From contig OZ026623.1 of the NCBI GenBank assembly GCA_964020975.1, positions 74,182,785-74,246,784 of the forward strand: 64,000 nucleotides of DNA, written 5' to 3'. Position numbers and translations under genes: made by a program. Below are positions 13,522 through 25,899 of the stretch, piece by piece (the first letter of the stretch is position 1; every line of letters starts with the position of its first letter). This DNA is from Hermodice carunculata (Eukaryota; Annelida; Polychaeta; Eunicida; Amphinomidae). The notes under the pieces are model-generated. The model was not told where the DNA came from and did no database searches. It saw only the letters and a program-made list of their open reading frames with translations.

Positions 13522-15394
13522 ATATTTGTAAACGAAAACAAAAAGAAAATGCCAATAAACTGTATTCTATCCAAGATGTTATTTTATATTAGGAATGGCA
13601 TGCGTTGTTCTGATGAGCACAGGCATAGACCTCTGTTTCAAAGCACCATAACGCAAGTTCGTGACAATTTCCTGTATTTTAAATGTCTAAGCTGAAGATT
13701 TGACGAAAGGAGGGCAGATACAGGAAAACCCTCTAGTGGTGCAATTCATTTGTCACTCGTTTCATTTTGCACCATGACTGGAATTTAGCGTCAATTCCTC
13801 TGAATACCGAGGAAAAGTGCGTCCGTTTTCATAAATTTATGTTACCGACATTTTTTTGTTTATCAACCAAATGGTCAGTTTTCAGGATTTATTTATTAGG
13901 TCTGTCTATAATTTTGATAAGTATTTCTTACTGATATTCTTAAGAGATTAGAACAGTGATTGTATTTCTGTAGTACATGTAAATGTTTTACCAAGCTGCT
14001 GTAACTCGTGTCTTACACCATGAGTAGGACACACAATATGTAAAATATCTATTGTGCTACAAAATTAGTTATGGAATGGGTTTATTATTTCCTGTACTTT
14101 CTTGTTCATATTCCCCATCCCCGTTGGTTTGTACTGCGAATTTTCTTAACTGGTCCTTACAATTCTGGGATATCTTCGTTTCTTTGCATTTTTTTTTTTT
14201 TAGCTGCCCTCTATTTTTGGTGAATCAAGTGCCCCGCTTAATAATACTATTTTAGAGATCAGTATCATCTCTCATTTCACATAGTACATATTTAAGTACG
14301 TATGTATGTATTTAGTGCATCAATAATTTTCTGTGTATAACTGTTATTATTTTCTGGACCATTCTTTCAACAAACATGGTAGCATGATGTTACGGAATTA
14401 TTCATGTGATCGCCCAGTAGACTACAAATATTACATGTTCAAGTATCCATTTGATAGGTCTCAAATTTGTGGCGCTATACGTCGTCAATATCATTTTAAA
14501 CAAAATTAAATGCGTTTCTTTTCCTACTTTGACGAAAAGATGTGCATAATTATGACGAAAATGGTTGCACACGCAGTTTTATACAATAGCAAAAATTCTC
14601 TTTCAATATGTTGGATTTTATTCTAAACCAGAATTGCTGAGCCTCTCCGTGTGAGTGTTATTCTAACTCGATTGGCATGAATATGACCTTCCAGTTCTAT
14701 TGGCATAAGTTTCTGATAATATACATAACGTTAAAAAAACAATATTATTGAATACTGGCCAGCACACTTGTATTACCATTATCAAATAATTCTCTGAAAT
14801 TGGGTTGTTTTTCACATATGCTATGGCACCATGCCAGTCCGCCATACTGAAATAGAAGATACGTATTTGAGAAAAAGAAAAGAGAAAAGTGTCCATTATT
14901 TAGATACTCGAATTCTTTTACTTTTGAGCACCGAGTACGCTCGATCAGAAGGGACTGGATTGTCAGATAAGTAGTGTCATCAACAGTATTGAGTGAAAAG
15001 GCATCCAATAGACATTTTAAACATATGCATTTTATGCTATCATATCTCAAAGATTCATTGCGGCCTGTGGAAAACAGCCAACCTGATAAAATAAACTGGA
15101 AGATAATGCAAGAGAACTGTACAGGGTGATTTTTTTTGTTGTTCTGTTGAACTAATCCGTGTCTACAATAGCCATGATAGCTACATGGAAGCAAAATGTA
15201 TTCGTGATAAATCAAGCTGCATATACTAATTGCGTCAATTCCTGGTCCGCATCCGTGAATTTTTTGTTATAATATTAATCTTGTGGACGTGTCAACCACA
15301 CCATCGAAGTTAAAGTTCACGATGTTCCTTGACTGTCGTTTCCGCCTCAATTTAGGTCAGAAGTAATTCCTTAGTTGGGTAACTAAACCTAACA

Positions 15395-15511
<117 letters not shown>

Positions 15512-18500
15512 GTGTGTGACTTCTTTGTCTCTGGCTTTGGATAATTGGACAAGAATAGACTTTGGACTTTTGTTTGAAAGATCCAACGTAACCTTGCCGA
15601 CACGAAGACATATTTTAGCATAAAGCATCAATAAAGGGTTAGCACATTTGGTTTGAACATATTTTATTCAAATGGGCAATTGGCCGACAGGCTCACCAGC
15701 CTACACTATGGCCTCCTGCACACTAACAAACTTAGGAGAGAAGATCGTATATTTGACAGAGGTCCGAGGGCTTGTAAGGTCTTATGGGGTTTTATCCGTT
15801 GTAACCAGCCTTTCTGTAAAGTTCAACCACCTTTATTACATTTCTGATATGGGTCTGATGTGATAACGTGACTTTAAAACTTTTCAAAATATTTCCAAGT
15901 GTCGACGAATGCATATTGTCGGTGCTGGATTGAAGGGCAACCAAGAAAACAGTACCTGTGTTCAGGGCCTGTATTGCAAACTTGTCACATGCCCTTGTTC
16001 TTACACATCTGATTATTCTATAGGTATGTATTTAGAATTATTTTTCTAATTAAAATCCCTAAAAGAGAGTGGCTGGTCAGGAGGATGTCACTTATGGAAG
16101 CAATCGTTGCGTGCGTTTGGAGCCTCAAGAAATGTTTCAGACCAGGACACCAACCATTAAATTTTATATTAAAATGTTATATATTTGCATATGGCTAAAG
16201 CGGCCACCACATCACAATTTGCTTCTTTATGCTCCCAAATTAGGTTTTTAAGTTTTTTAATGCTGAAATTGAATATTAACGAACACTATAGTGTAATCAT
16301 ATTTGGCTATTCATGACACTAAATTCAACATAAATGTCACCAGTGAAAAAAAAGCTTTTTAAAACCAACAGCTTCGGCTTTATCCAGACAAACCAGTACT
16401 TGGTCCCACAAGGATAAATCGCGGTCCAGTATTCTGAAAAGTAACCTCCCTGTAATAAAATATGAATTCTAATAACACAAGATCAGTACTTTTTAGTCAG
16501 AACGCATATTGGTTAAAGGCTGCTGAAGACCTACGTCCCATCCAATATATTTGAGATGCATTATTTCATGGGAAAACATTAAAGCATGATGATTCCACAA
16601 TAGCAATATTTCGGAAAACGGCAGCCTGAAAGAAGCTGTCCGGTTGGAGTGTTGTTCAGTATCATAATAACCTGCGTTTTACCTCGGTATAAACCTCAAA
16701 TGTTCAAAATAGGTGTTCTGGTACCAAAGTCATCAAGTGGACCAACAAGATCAAAATTGACGAAATAATGAATAGCTAGAACTTAAACACTTCGACTTTT
16801 TCCAAATAAAACCTTGTAAACTTGCTGTTCTTGACAGTAAGTGCAGTGAAGGTTCCTGCAAAGGTATCTGGTATTGTTCCATACATGAACATAAGAGTCA
16901 AGGCACCTTTTGATTTTATTTTTCTTGGAGATGACTTGCTTTTGTACAAAGGGGCTGTTATATTTAGTGAGTAACTTAGAAATTTTACAATGTCTGATAT
17001 GAGCTTATCCATAAAGTTTATCTGACACTGTTTGATAATTTAAAAGCATACCTTAAAGATAATTCTGACTCATATGCACGTTGTGGATATAGTATAAAAA
17101 TATTTTTGTCCCAATATAATATAAATACATAGGTTCACTTAAAGTTTTTGTTAAATTTACTGCAATTCTGTATGAAATAGCAGCACAATGTAATGAATAA
17201 AACTCACTTATATTTGAGGAATTCTATTAATGTTTTGTATTTTTAGGTAATTTCTACAGTTCAGCTTTTAACATTGACATTCCTCTTTCAATTATCTGAA
17301 GTGCCATCCTACAAAATTTATTCTTGACAGTGGCGCAGACAAACAATAATACATTGTTCCGTTTGTAATTTAACTGTTAAAACTGTTTTCAGCTCCGTGT
17401 GTAAAAATAGATGAAGAGCATATATGTGTACTTATTTTCCAAAGAATACTAGCGTGCACTGGTAATGGCTATATGCAGGCTGGTATTATGTTTGTGTGGT
17501 GAACTGTTGTAACTGACATATAATAGCACACATGAAGGTGAGCAAAATATTATGGTTTTAATGTCGCCCATAAACGGAACCAATGTTTGATGTCCATGGC
17601 AATAATCTTATTCATATTTCAGTTCTTATTAATACCTATAGGTATAATAGATATGGTACAAACAGGAATATAAAGTTTACTGCTTAAGCATTCTACCGAG
17701 CTGCTGGTACGGTTATTGGTTCACTTTAGTTTTGTGGTGGTAGGGAAAAAGTTACTGACTTACAATAAGGAATGTAACCCAATTAATCTGATTTGTAGTC
17801 ACACACATAAATGAAAAAGAAATAGGGGTGCTAATGAATATATAACATGTGTGTGATTATTAAAGCGACTTCCGACAATAAGTATTAAGGATATTATTAT
17901 TATTTAAATGCAGTAAGTATATTAGCAGATTTATTGGGCCATATCTTAAAGGAATTGCAATGTGGTCCAAAATGATAAATTCGAAGTTTTGTTAAAATGA
18001 AGTGGAGCAGGTTAAATTTGACAAGCTGAAAAAATTTGTATAGGATTTCAACCATTGGTAGCTCAACGTATGCTATGTTTCGGCACTTGCTATGAATATG
18101 GTAGAGCAATAACTCTGCGTTCTCTCATTGACCACCATGTGGCGCTGCGGACAGCTTTCATCCGGGTATTCAATAGCGGGTCCACCTGAGTACCGTCGCG
18201 TACTATGATGTGTTAACGCATGGTGCAAACTGAGCGTTTTTCTTGGCGAATGAAATTAACCAAGTGGAACTTATAATCATGATAATGTTATCATTTATAA
18301 ATGTTTTTTTGTAGAAAATAAGGCAATCAGGGAATCAACCCAATACACATTGTTGTTGAGTTAATCACATATTCGATTTTAATTTTAGTTAAACTTTTAA
18401 CGCTACCTGCCGACCCCCCACACCCACCCACACACATACAGTAACACTGTAAAACTTGGGAATTCATCTACAATAACATATTCTGATGAGGTTGTCTACT

Positions 18501-18563
18501 TGTCTTTATTTTTGACACAATGACAACACACCCGGCAAATCAAATAGAGTCGACTTCCTGAAA

Positions 18564-18737
18564 CAGTGTTGCCAACCCTCCCGAATAACCCGGGAGACTC
18601 CCGGAGTTTTATGCTTAAAATTCTTGAAAAAGTGTGGATTGTTGACAATTTTGAGTCACCTCCCGGAAATTCATCAATATTTCCCTTCTATATTTCATAT
18701 TAATTTATCAATTAGGTTTGGCAGGTTGGCAACACTG
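18564..18737. mobile_element. hAT-like MITE of 174 bp
   Basis: The ends are perfect inverted repeats of at least 14 bp: 5'-CAGTGTTGCCAACC at the left and the reverse complement GGTTGGCAACACTG at the right. The CAGTG start is typical of hAT elements. The flanking octamers 'tcctgaaa' and 'ttcttaaa' agree at 6 of 8 bases, which fits a decayed 8-bp hAT target duplication. There is no coding sequence, and an internal 'cccgggagactcccgg' palindrome is present. Confidence 0.75.
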
Positions 18738-18749
18738 TTCTTAAAACGC

Positions 18750-21700
18750 GATGACCAATGTTGTTTTATCCTACTCGATCCTCCATTATCGTCCGCGATG
18801 AACTGGGTCACATTAAATCCTTGCAACAGGAGTGTTAAGATATCCTCATGCTGTTGAGTCCATATTATGTGCTATGTCGATAATTGTTATATGTGATCAT
18901 TGCATTATCTTAATAACTGTCCAAGAATATTCTTTATTATTGCATTTCTGTCGACCATTCACATGGTCGAGTGGCGCTACGCAAGAATGTAACAAGCAGA
19001 ATGCGGTTCCCGGTCACTGCGGTTCAAATGGATTTTTCACTTTTCTAACACAACATACGAACAAATGCATTCATGTTCTGCTATAATACAATCTAATCTT
19101 TCGTGTGTGTAAAATTTATTAGCAGATATTACGTGAAAAGGAACATTTTTGGCACTTTGATTGCCGATACGTACAATGCTATCACAGTGTTTGCAAATCC
19201 GCCTAGACCAATGTTCACCCGCAGGCGAGTACCCGGATGAAACCGATGACTCGCGCCCTGTAGTGGAGGTTTCTGGAAACTTAAGAAACTGGCCTTCCCT
19301 ATTCCAGGCATCAATGATATGAACCACATTTTAGTACTATTTTACTTGTAGTAGATCCTCTGTTGCAGTGAAATTGCACGTTATAACTCATCTATGTCGC
19401 TCCAAGCTCCAAAAACAGGGTAGCAAATATCAATAAACCAAACATAGAATGTTATGAAAAATTAACATGTGGGGGTTGTCGGAAGGTTCCCGCGCAATAC
19501 ATGTGTAATTGAGTAAGCAGATATGAAAAAAATTGTGTTAAAGTTCCCCTCGCCAATACCTTATTTTTGATAAATAGTGAAATAGGTGAATTGTTATAGC
19601 ACTTTGTGAAGAAAATTTGCCTATGCAATGACGCAATATACCCTTTAGTCACAATATTATTCACAATGTTATCGTACAAAATCGCGTTTCATTTGGTGGC
19701 CACACTCAAATAGTCAACCATCGCTACTTTCCGTCATACTTGGATCATTTTGGTCTGTGACGTCACGAATGGAGCCTCTACACCAACTCTCATTGTAAAC
19801 ATTGACTCGCAGCAGTGAATGTCAGTGTGCTCATGGCTTACTGAATCAAAATGGGCATGCAAACAAGAAAATGTTCCCGCTTGTCCAGTCTGAGCTCATC
19901 ATCCATGGTGAACCGATGTTGCAAGGAGCCACTGGGTGAGACAAAGCCAATCGTTTACCTGTGCAACTGGGACTGATCGAATCTGTGCACACACTGATCA
20001 TGCTGCAGCTGCAGTTCTAAGGAAGATGACCAAAACTGGCCCTTGGGAAATTGTCTTAGTTCCGTGACGCCTACCCTCTTTTTGCCCTGCAGTGTTTTAC
20101 TTTCTCCTATTTTTATGAGAAAGGGATTCATATAGAGCTACGCCCTTTATCCTGATCGTTCTTTTACTTTTTTTTTCGCAAAAAGACAAAAAATTTTTAA
20201 TCCAAGATGGCGGGTCATCTTGCAAGGTCGCCAATACCGGTGGTATACACTTCACGCTAAGACAGGCAAAACAGTAGCACCTCCCGCTTTGTGGCTTATG
20301 TGTGGTCAAGTGCTTGTGTATTCCCCTCTTCTGAAGTTTGCGGCGTGCTACAATTGTCATCACTAATATGTTTAGGCATGCTCGGGACTCACAGATGCTT
20401 TTCAATGCGACTCTTTACATGTACCTTCACTTATCTCAAACCTTGTTATAAATCCAAAATAGAATAAAGATAAATGCCTGAGCACTGCACGCAGGCCTAT
20501 GATTTCAAATTAAACTGGTTGGGAGTTTACATTTACACGGTCATAGCATGCAGCGTGCACTGCCGGTATAGGCTAATGGCAACCACAGAAGATGCCCTGC
20601 CATAAACTTCAATAAGTCATTTATATGGGATTTTTTTTTGCACAATGACTTTTTAAAAAAACATCCCTTACTAACGGCAGTCTGGACTTCAAAAGCTCCA
20701 GTTTTGGTGAGCTTCCTTGGCAGTTACCTCAAGACATGGTCAGTGCTTGGCATAGGCCAGTTACACCGGAAAACTTGACAGGCTTTGTCGCAGCCCATGG
20801 GTCCTTCCAGTAAGGCTGAATTTCACTGTCCTCCTCCCTGCCTGATTCTACATCTCCCCCTCCCCCCAATACTCAGTGAGGTCCTCTTCGGAAAAGGAAC
20901 AGCTAAAATGAGATCCAGCTTATTGTCTGCTTCGCTACTGGTAATGCGTTTTCTATCGCTATCCACCATGGTAGCCTATCACATTAACTCCCTTCGGCGA
21001 CGTCAGCACCCAGACCCTGCTTGATAGCCAAAAAGGCGCGAACCTGTCAACTTCGGGCAACTCATGGGAAACAAAATTCTCTTGCAAATAAAGTTATTTT
21101 CCTGAGAGAGAAAATGGCGAACTTTCTTCACAAAATGCCATAACACTTCAAGTCCTACACTTTTAACAAAAATATTTTTTTTGGCTTTTGGCACCTTTAA
21201 GATTGTGCCAAAAATGAACCAAAAAAGTCACCAGAGCTTAACCATGTAAATAAACTTGGTAGAAACCACAATAAGAAAAATATCCTATTCATTTATGAAG
21301 AGGATGTGGCGAACGGATTTGAAGAAGCCGGAATGTTAATCAGGAAGTATAGACGGATGGGTGGATCGATGTACCGACCATGGACATATGACAGATAGAA
21401 CTGACCTCTCTCCCACTTTAAAGCAATGATATGGATTCCCTGCATTTACTTATCTGATCGACTGCTTGCTTTGTTAATCACTTGCAACAATGAAGCATGG
21501 AAAGTGAGGTACCTGTAGACAACGCAGTGAGCCATATTCTGCGTCCAGGATCAACTCTTGTCATGTTTAAGGTTATAGTAAATCAAAATAGTATGCTAGA
21601 TTTTTTACTGAAACATAAACAATCTCTCAACCACCAATTTATCATGCTGTGTTTGAGTTAAAGCTAGGTAGTGACGCACAAGCTGCTTCTTCCTACTCAG

Positions 21701-23395
21701 CGCATGCCATGCATTGTTGGAAAACTCTTCACTTTGTATAAATTATCACACAGGCCTGGGGCATCAGTGGTCTGCTCGAAACACATTTGAATACAAAGGT
21801 GCAGATCAACTCCGTACACACAGAAGTTTAAATCGGCATGCAAAGACTTCAGGAAAAATATATATTTTGATATTACACATTCCTGAAAGGATAATGATCT
21901 GTGGATCAAGTTGAAATAACAGGAGATGCTTACAGTTTTTAACCACATATATATCGTCTTTAAAGCTAAATTACTGGTAAATTGACAGAATTGTGTATAA
22001 TTTTCCTCCTGAATTTTAAGGAGGGTCCAGTTTTTTTGTTTCCATGTGTTTCCAACAACAAGTACTAGTGACCAAGGGACTTATGAACAGTGGGAGAACA
22101 TGCCATATTGCTTTGATATTGCATATAGGGTGGCCCGTGGTCACGTCACCTGGGGCTGCATCATTTGATTTTCCATGATCTTTGTGTGTTAAGGCTACTT
22201 TGGACCTTTAATCAAAAACGTGGATACAAGAGAAAACATGCAAAACAGAGACCCCAAACTTGGGTAGGAAAGAGAAATGAAAACCATTAAAAATGATTAA
22301 ATGAAAAAAGAATCACAAGCTACCTAAGAGAAGTATACAGATGAGAGCACATGCAATGAAATATTTTCCGTGAAAACGGGATGAAGAGGGATTGGGGTAG
22401 AGGCACGTAGCCAGCCCACGCATCACACCTGAACAGCTAGGCATCTACCAAGAATCTTATGGGCTCCTTCAAAAAACAACTAAGCAGTGACACGAGCAAG
22501 CGTTTTTCACTATCAAATTTACATTCAGTAAGGCCCAAATAGAAAAAACTGTACCTTCTTCAGATTATGAATAAAATGGTTTGGAATAGTTTCAAATTAC
22601 CTCTAAGGCGGAAAAGCCTACTGAGACAACTTGCTTGCGTCATGAAGTCCTCATTCAAGTATTTAGGTAAAAAATAAGTAGACAGGATAAGGCCAGGATC
22701 TTAAATACTAAAGACGCGTGATATCAATGAAATCTTCCATTCTCGTAGAACATACGAAACTGGCCTGATATTCAGTGCCTGGGGTAACTTAGATTGGCGG
22801 GATTTTTTTACCCACACCTGAGCATTGTTTTTGTAAGCCACTTTGAAATGAGTCTAGTTGCGTAAGCTGTTTCCCTGAAGTGCTAGTACGTCACAACCGT
22901 AAACCAATGTGGGAACACAATTTTCCATGGATAAGGTTTTGCTCACAGCAACTTGGTAGACATGACCAGTTATACACTATGAAGGGGTACCCTCATTTGT
23001 TGATTTAAAGTGAACTATTTAAACTATACAATGATAAATTCAAGTACATGGTAGTATGCTTAGTATGGGGGTAAAATGAATATAGATGTAAATGTAGTTT
23101 TGTTCAAAACTCTGAACTACATCCCCTTTAAACATAGGGGGCGTATACCTTGAATATGTCTCTATCACTCTTTTGTCAAATGGTCACACTTCAATGCTGG
23201 TTGTGTACCTTTTTAGAAAACGCCCAAGCACTCCTCTAAAGCCGCCTCACAGTGCACGAACCTCTCGGGGTTCCCAACGCCCAGGATGGGATTTATTTTT
23301 ACACAGCTCTCTTGACAAGCCTATTTTGGTTAGTTGTGACTTCAGCGCCTATGACAAACGTTAGGTAATCAATGTAATCATAGATCTAAAAAGTA
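18750..23395. other. Gene-free stretch left of the large transposon
   Basis: No gene supported. A 102-codon - strand frame (20097-20405) and an 80-codon + frame (20785-21024) carry no recognisable domain and no clear splice sites. The last bases (23396-23405) are the target repeat of the transposon. Confidence 0.45.
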
Positions 23396-23405
23396 AGCAG
23401 GGAAC
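23396..23405 (+). repeat. Left copy of 10-bp direct repeat (target-site duplication)
   Basis: AGCAGGGAAC directly abuts the left terminal inverted repeat, and the identical 10-mer directly abuts the right one at 44420. Since one or two of these bases may belong to the element end, the true duplication could be 7-10 bp. Confidence 0.75.
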
Positions 23406-23753
23406 CAGCCCCAAGGGAGCTCCCCACGCACTGTTAAGCTTGCGGGTAGGTCCCAACTCGACTCCGCTTCAGCCAAGTAGTTGACCCTTCTAACCAAGAT
23501 ATCTCCCGTAATACGGCAGACCCAAACGAAATGCACCCACCGTTTTATTCCTAAGGTTCGTGGCGCGCCGAGCGCTATATAATCGGAAATGCTAGACTAA
23601 TTTAATATGCAATATTCCTCCCATTTACACGCTAACTTCAGAATTCGTCTGTTTCGGCTGCCATGACGGTTGACTAGTTATGCGTCTGCGCATTCGCGAC
23701 CAGAAAGCCGCGAAGATCAACAAACCCACATGTGAAAGGCATGGCACAACGAG
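23406..23753 (+). repeat. Left terminal inverted repeat of the large transposon
   Basis: Pairs with the reverse complement of 44075-44419. Long matching blocks include 'tcccaactcgactccgcttc', 'taatacggcagacccaaacg', 'acgctaacttcagaattcgt' and 'gccgcgaagatcaacaaacc'. It is GC-richer than the surroundings. The inner edge falls near 'ggcacaacgag'. The first exon of the helicase begins about 110 bp further in, so the repeat probably also holds or abuts the promoter. Confidence 0.92.
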
Positions 23754-23862
23754 GCTGGAGGAGATGCTTTAGCTGATGCAGGCAGTTTTTCTTCTTTATA
23801 TCGTGAATAGATAAACGTGATGCGAGTAAATAACTATCACATTGTCTGCCAGAAATATAAAA

Positions 23863-24026
23863 GACATTATAATTGAAACGGCAGCAGAACATGTTAGTTA
23901 CAAATTGAAAGATCAACAAATAGAAATATTAGAAAAACCTGTGAAAGGAAGACATTTTTTTGGCCTATCGCCACAGGGTATGGAAAGAGCGACTGTTTTG
24001 GGTTGATGTCCCCAATATTTGACAAG
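23863..24026 (+). pseudogene. Helicase exon 1: N-terminal helix and Walker A
   Basis: Encodes the Q-Q-x-E-I-L helix seen before motif I in RecQ proteins and then T-G-Y-G-K-S followed by D-C-F-G-L-M. The two parts are in different frames, separated by a run of seven T at about 23954-23961. It ends at a good donor (aag|gtaaga). No in-frame ATG follows the stop upstream, so the true start may lie in a further exon or have been lost. Confidence 0.75.
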
Positions 24027-24367
24027 GTAAGATATTGGCAAGATTTATGCCTGTAATAGAGTGTAGAAAAAAGTATGAAAAAAACTTTTCACTACAAGTA
24101 TAGTATTGTAAGACAGACAATGTTACAGTTGTATTAAAGTTGATTTACTTACTGCACTAGCCTCAAGGTACTATCATGTGCCTGCCATTATGTTCACGGT
24201 GACGTAGTGCAGGTGGAGTACCCCCATACCTCTTACTATAAAACAATACCTTTAGTAAGACCCAGTTCATTCATTTATCAACAGTACTTAAAATTTATTA
24301 CATTTCTGCGACCATTAAGTGACATTTGCTTGAATGTAACTTAATTTAAAAATGAATCTATTTTCAG

Positions 24368-24509
24368 TTGCACCCCTATTTGCCAAATCATATAACAATA
24401 GTTATTTCACCTCTGAGAAGTCTTATGATCGACCAGATGAGAAGATGGAACCATGCAGGTGTCAAGACTGCTGCAGTTATGGGTGGTATTGATGAAGACA
24501 CTGAGGAAG
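24368..24509 (+). pseudogene. Helicase exon 2: motif Ia
   Basis: Clean open exon after a 'ttttcag' acceptor. Contains V-I-S-P-L-R-S-L-M-I-D-Q-M, the RecQ motif Ia region, then A-A-V-M-G-G. It ends in phase 1 at a weak donor (gaag|gtgcat). Confidence 0.85.
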
Positions 24510-24657
24510 GTGCATAAAACATCCATGCTGGCCTTAAATTTTCTTTGATCCATGTAGCACACTCTTGATGAATTTCTTATTACATTTAATGTTGGAAGGG
24601 GACAGCTTAACTTGGTAGTGTGCTTATTGGCAACTCAATTTTGACATCTTGCATATA

Positions 24658-24836
24658 CAGTGGTACCTGTCTTGAAATACCTCTGCAATGAGAGACCACT
24701 GATCTTTTTAAGAACACCCCATTGAAATACTATTCCATCTTTTCCATGTAATTGTACTTCTATCGGGAGAATATCTGTTTTGAAAGATTGATTTTTGTCC
24801 TGCTCTAGGGTGTTTTTTCAAGAACATCATTCAATG
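24658..24836. mobile_element. Mariner-like MITE, copy 1
   Basis: Starts CAGTGGTACCTGTCTTGA after a TA and aligns along its length with 31971-32149. The right end is degraded. It lies in the intron between helicase exons 2 and 3, so it arrived after the large transposon. Confidence 0.6.
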
Positions 24837-25141
24837 TCAGTTGAATTATTCAAAATTATCTTTGCATCTTCCACTTAGAAAATAAACTTCCCCATTGGGA
24901 ATATAGCGAAAAAAGTTTATAACAATATCAGAGTGAAAATGTTAGATTGCATGCCATGTTCGGGTATTGTGTTACGGTCAGTCCAAGTTTCAAATTGAGA
25001 AAGATTCTGCTCAAGTTAACAGTGGAGATAATTTGAAAAAAAAATGCCTGTTGTCTCTCTCTCCAACTGTCAGTGCTTTTAGTGAACATGTTGCATGCTT
25101 ATATCATTTTTGATACACAAGATTAATCATTTTTTCCTTAG

Positions 25142-25280
25142 TGATCAAGAATGGGCAGTGCAGTCTGATACTAGCATCACCTGAGCTAATAACAGACAGT
25201 CCATGGTGGGATTGCATGGAATCATTAGAAGACAGAATATGTGTGATGGCAATTGATGAAGTGCACTGCATAACAAGATG
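25142..25280 (+). pseudogene. Helicase exon 3: DExH box
   Basis: Clean exon completing the codon left by exon 2. Contains S-L-I-L-A-S-P-E-L (motif Ib region) and A-I-D-E-V-H-C (Walker B, DEVH in place of the common DEAH). It ends within a Trp codon that exon 4 completes. Confidence 0.88.
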
Positions 25281-25520
25281 GTATGGAATTCAACAAATAA
25301 CAAAATAAAATTTGTCCATTCTTCATGATAGTTCGCTCTTTACTCAGTACCTTGTAATTCAAAATGAATTTGATATTTACAGTGAATCTGGATATTTTAC
25401 ACCCGTATGAACACCACAAAAACATAAAAATCATATAATCAATATCATGAGTGTAACACTTTTTTAAATGTGTTCCAGTATATGAACTAAGCACATAGCA
25501 AAACATTTACTGTAATTTAA

Positions 25521-25521
25521 C

Positions 25522-25616
<95 letters not shown>

Positions 25617-25630
25617 GTTATTATTATTAT
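25521..25630. repeat. (TTA)n microsatellite
   Basis: About 36 TTA units in the intron between helicase exons 3 and 4. Confidence 0.9.
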
Positions 25631-25716
25631 GCAAAATTCTCCATCAGTCAAATACTATAAATTCAAATCCAACAATATCATTACTGAAATAATTTGTCCT
25701 TTTGTGAAAATTACAG

Positions 25717-25893
25717 GGGAAAAACCTTTCGCCCAGAGTTTCTGCAAGTAGCAAAACTACGTGTACTCTTTTCAACACAGACCTCAGTAATGTGCCTTAC
25801 AGCTACAGCAAACAAAGCCATGGTAGACCAGATTTTAAAGGGTTTGCATTTACGAAAAGAAGATACACATTTTGTGTCTGTGATTCCTGACAG
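25717..25893 (+). pseudogene. Helicase exon 4: motif III
   Basis: Open exon with the F-R-P-E-F-L segment and V-M-C-L-T-A-T-A-N (motif III). It starts after 'ttacag' and ends at 'gacag|gtaaga'. Both splice sites look intact. Confidence 0.88.
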
Positions 25894-25899
25894 GTAAGA

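Noticed and set aside
14745-15215. 156-codon - strand frame
   Set aside because: No recognisable domain, no splice sites or start context worth trusting, and repeated attempts to see an RT, transposase or host motif failed.
20785-21024. 80-codon + frame, with a possible acidic piggyBac-like N-terminus read on the opposite strand
   Set aside because: The acidic run resembles many N-termini; no catalytic or Cys-rich part of a piggyBac transposase was found nearby.
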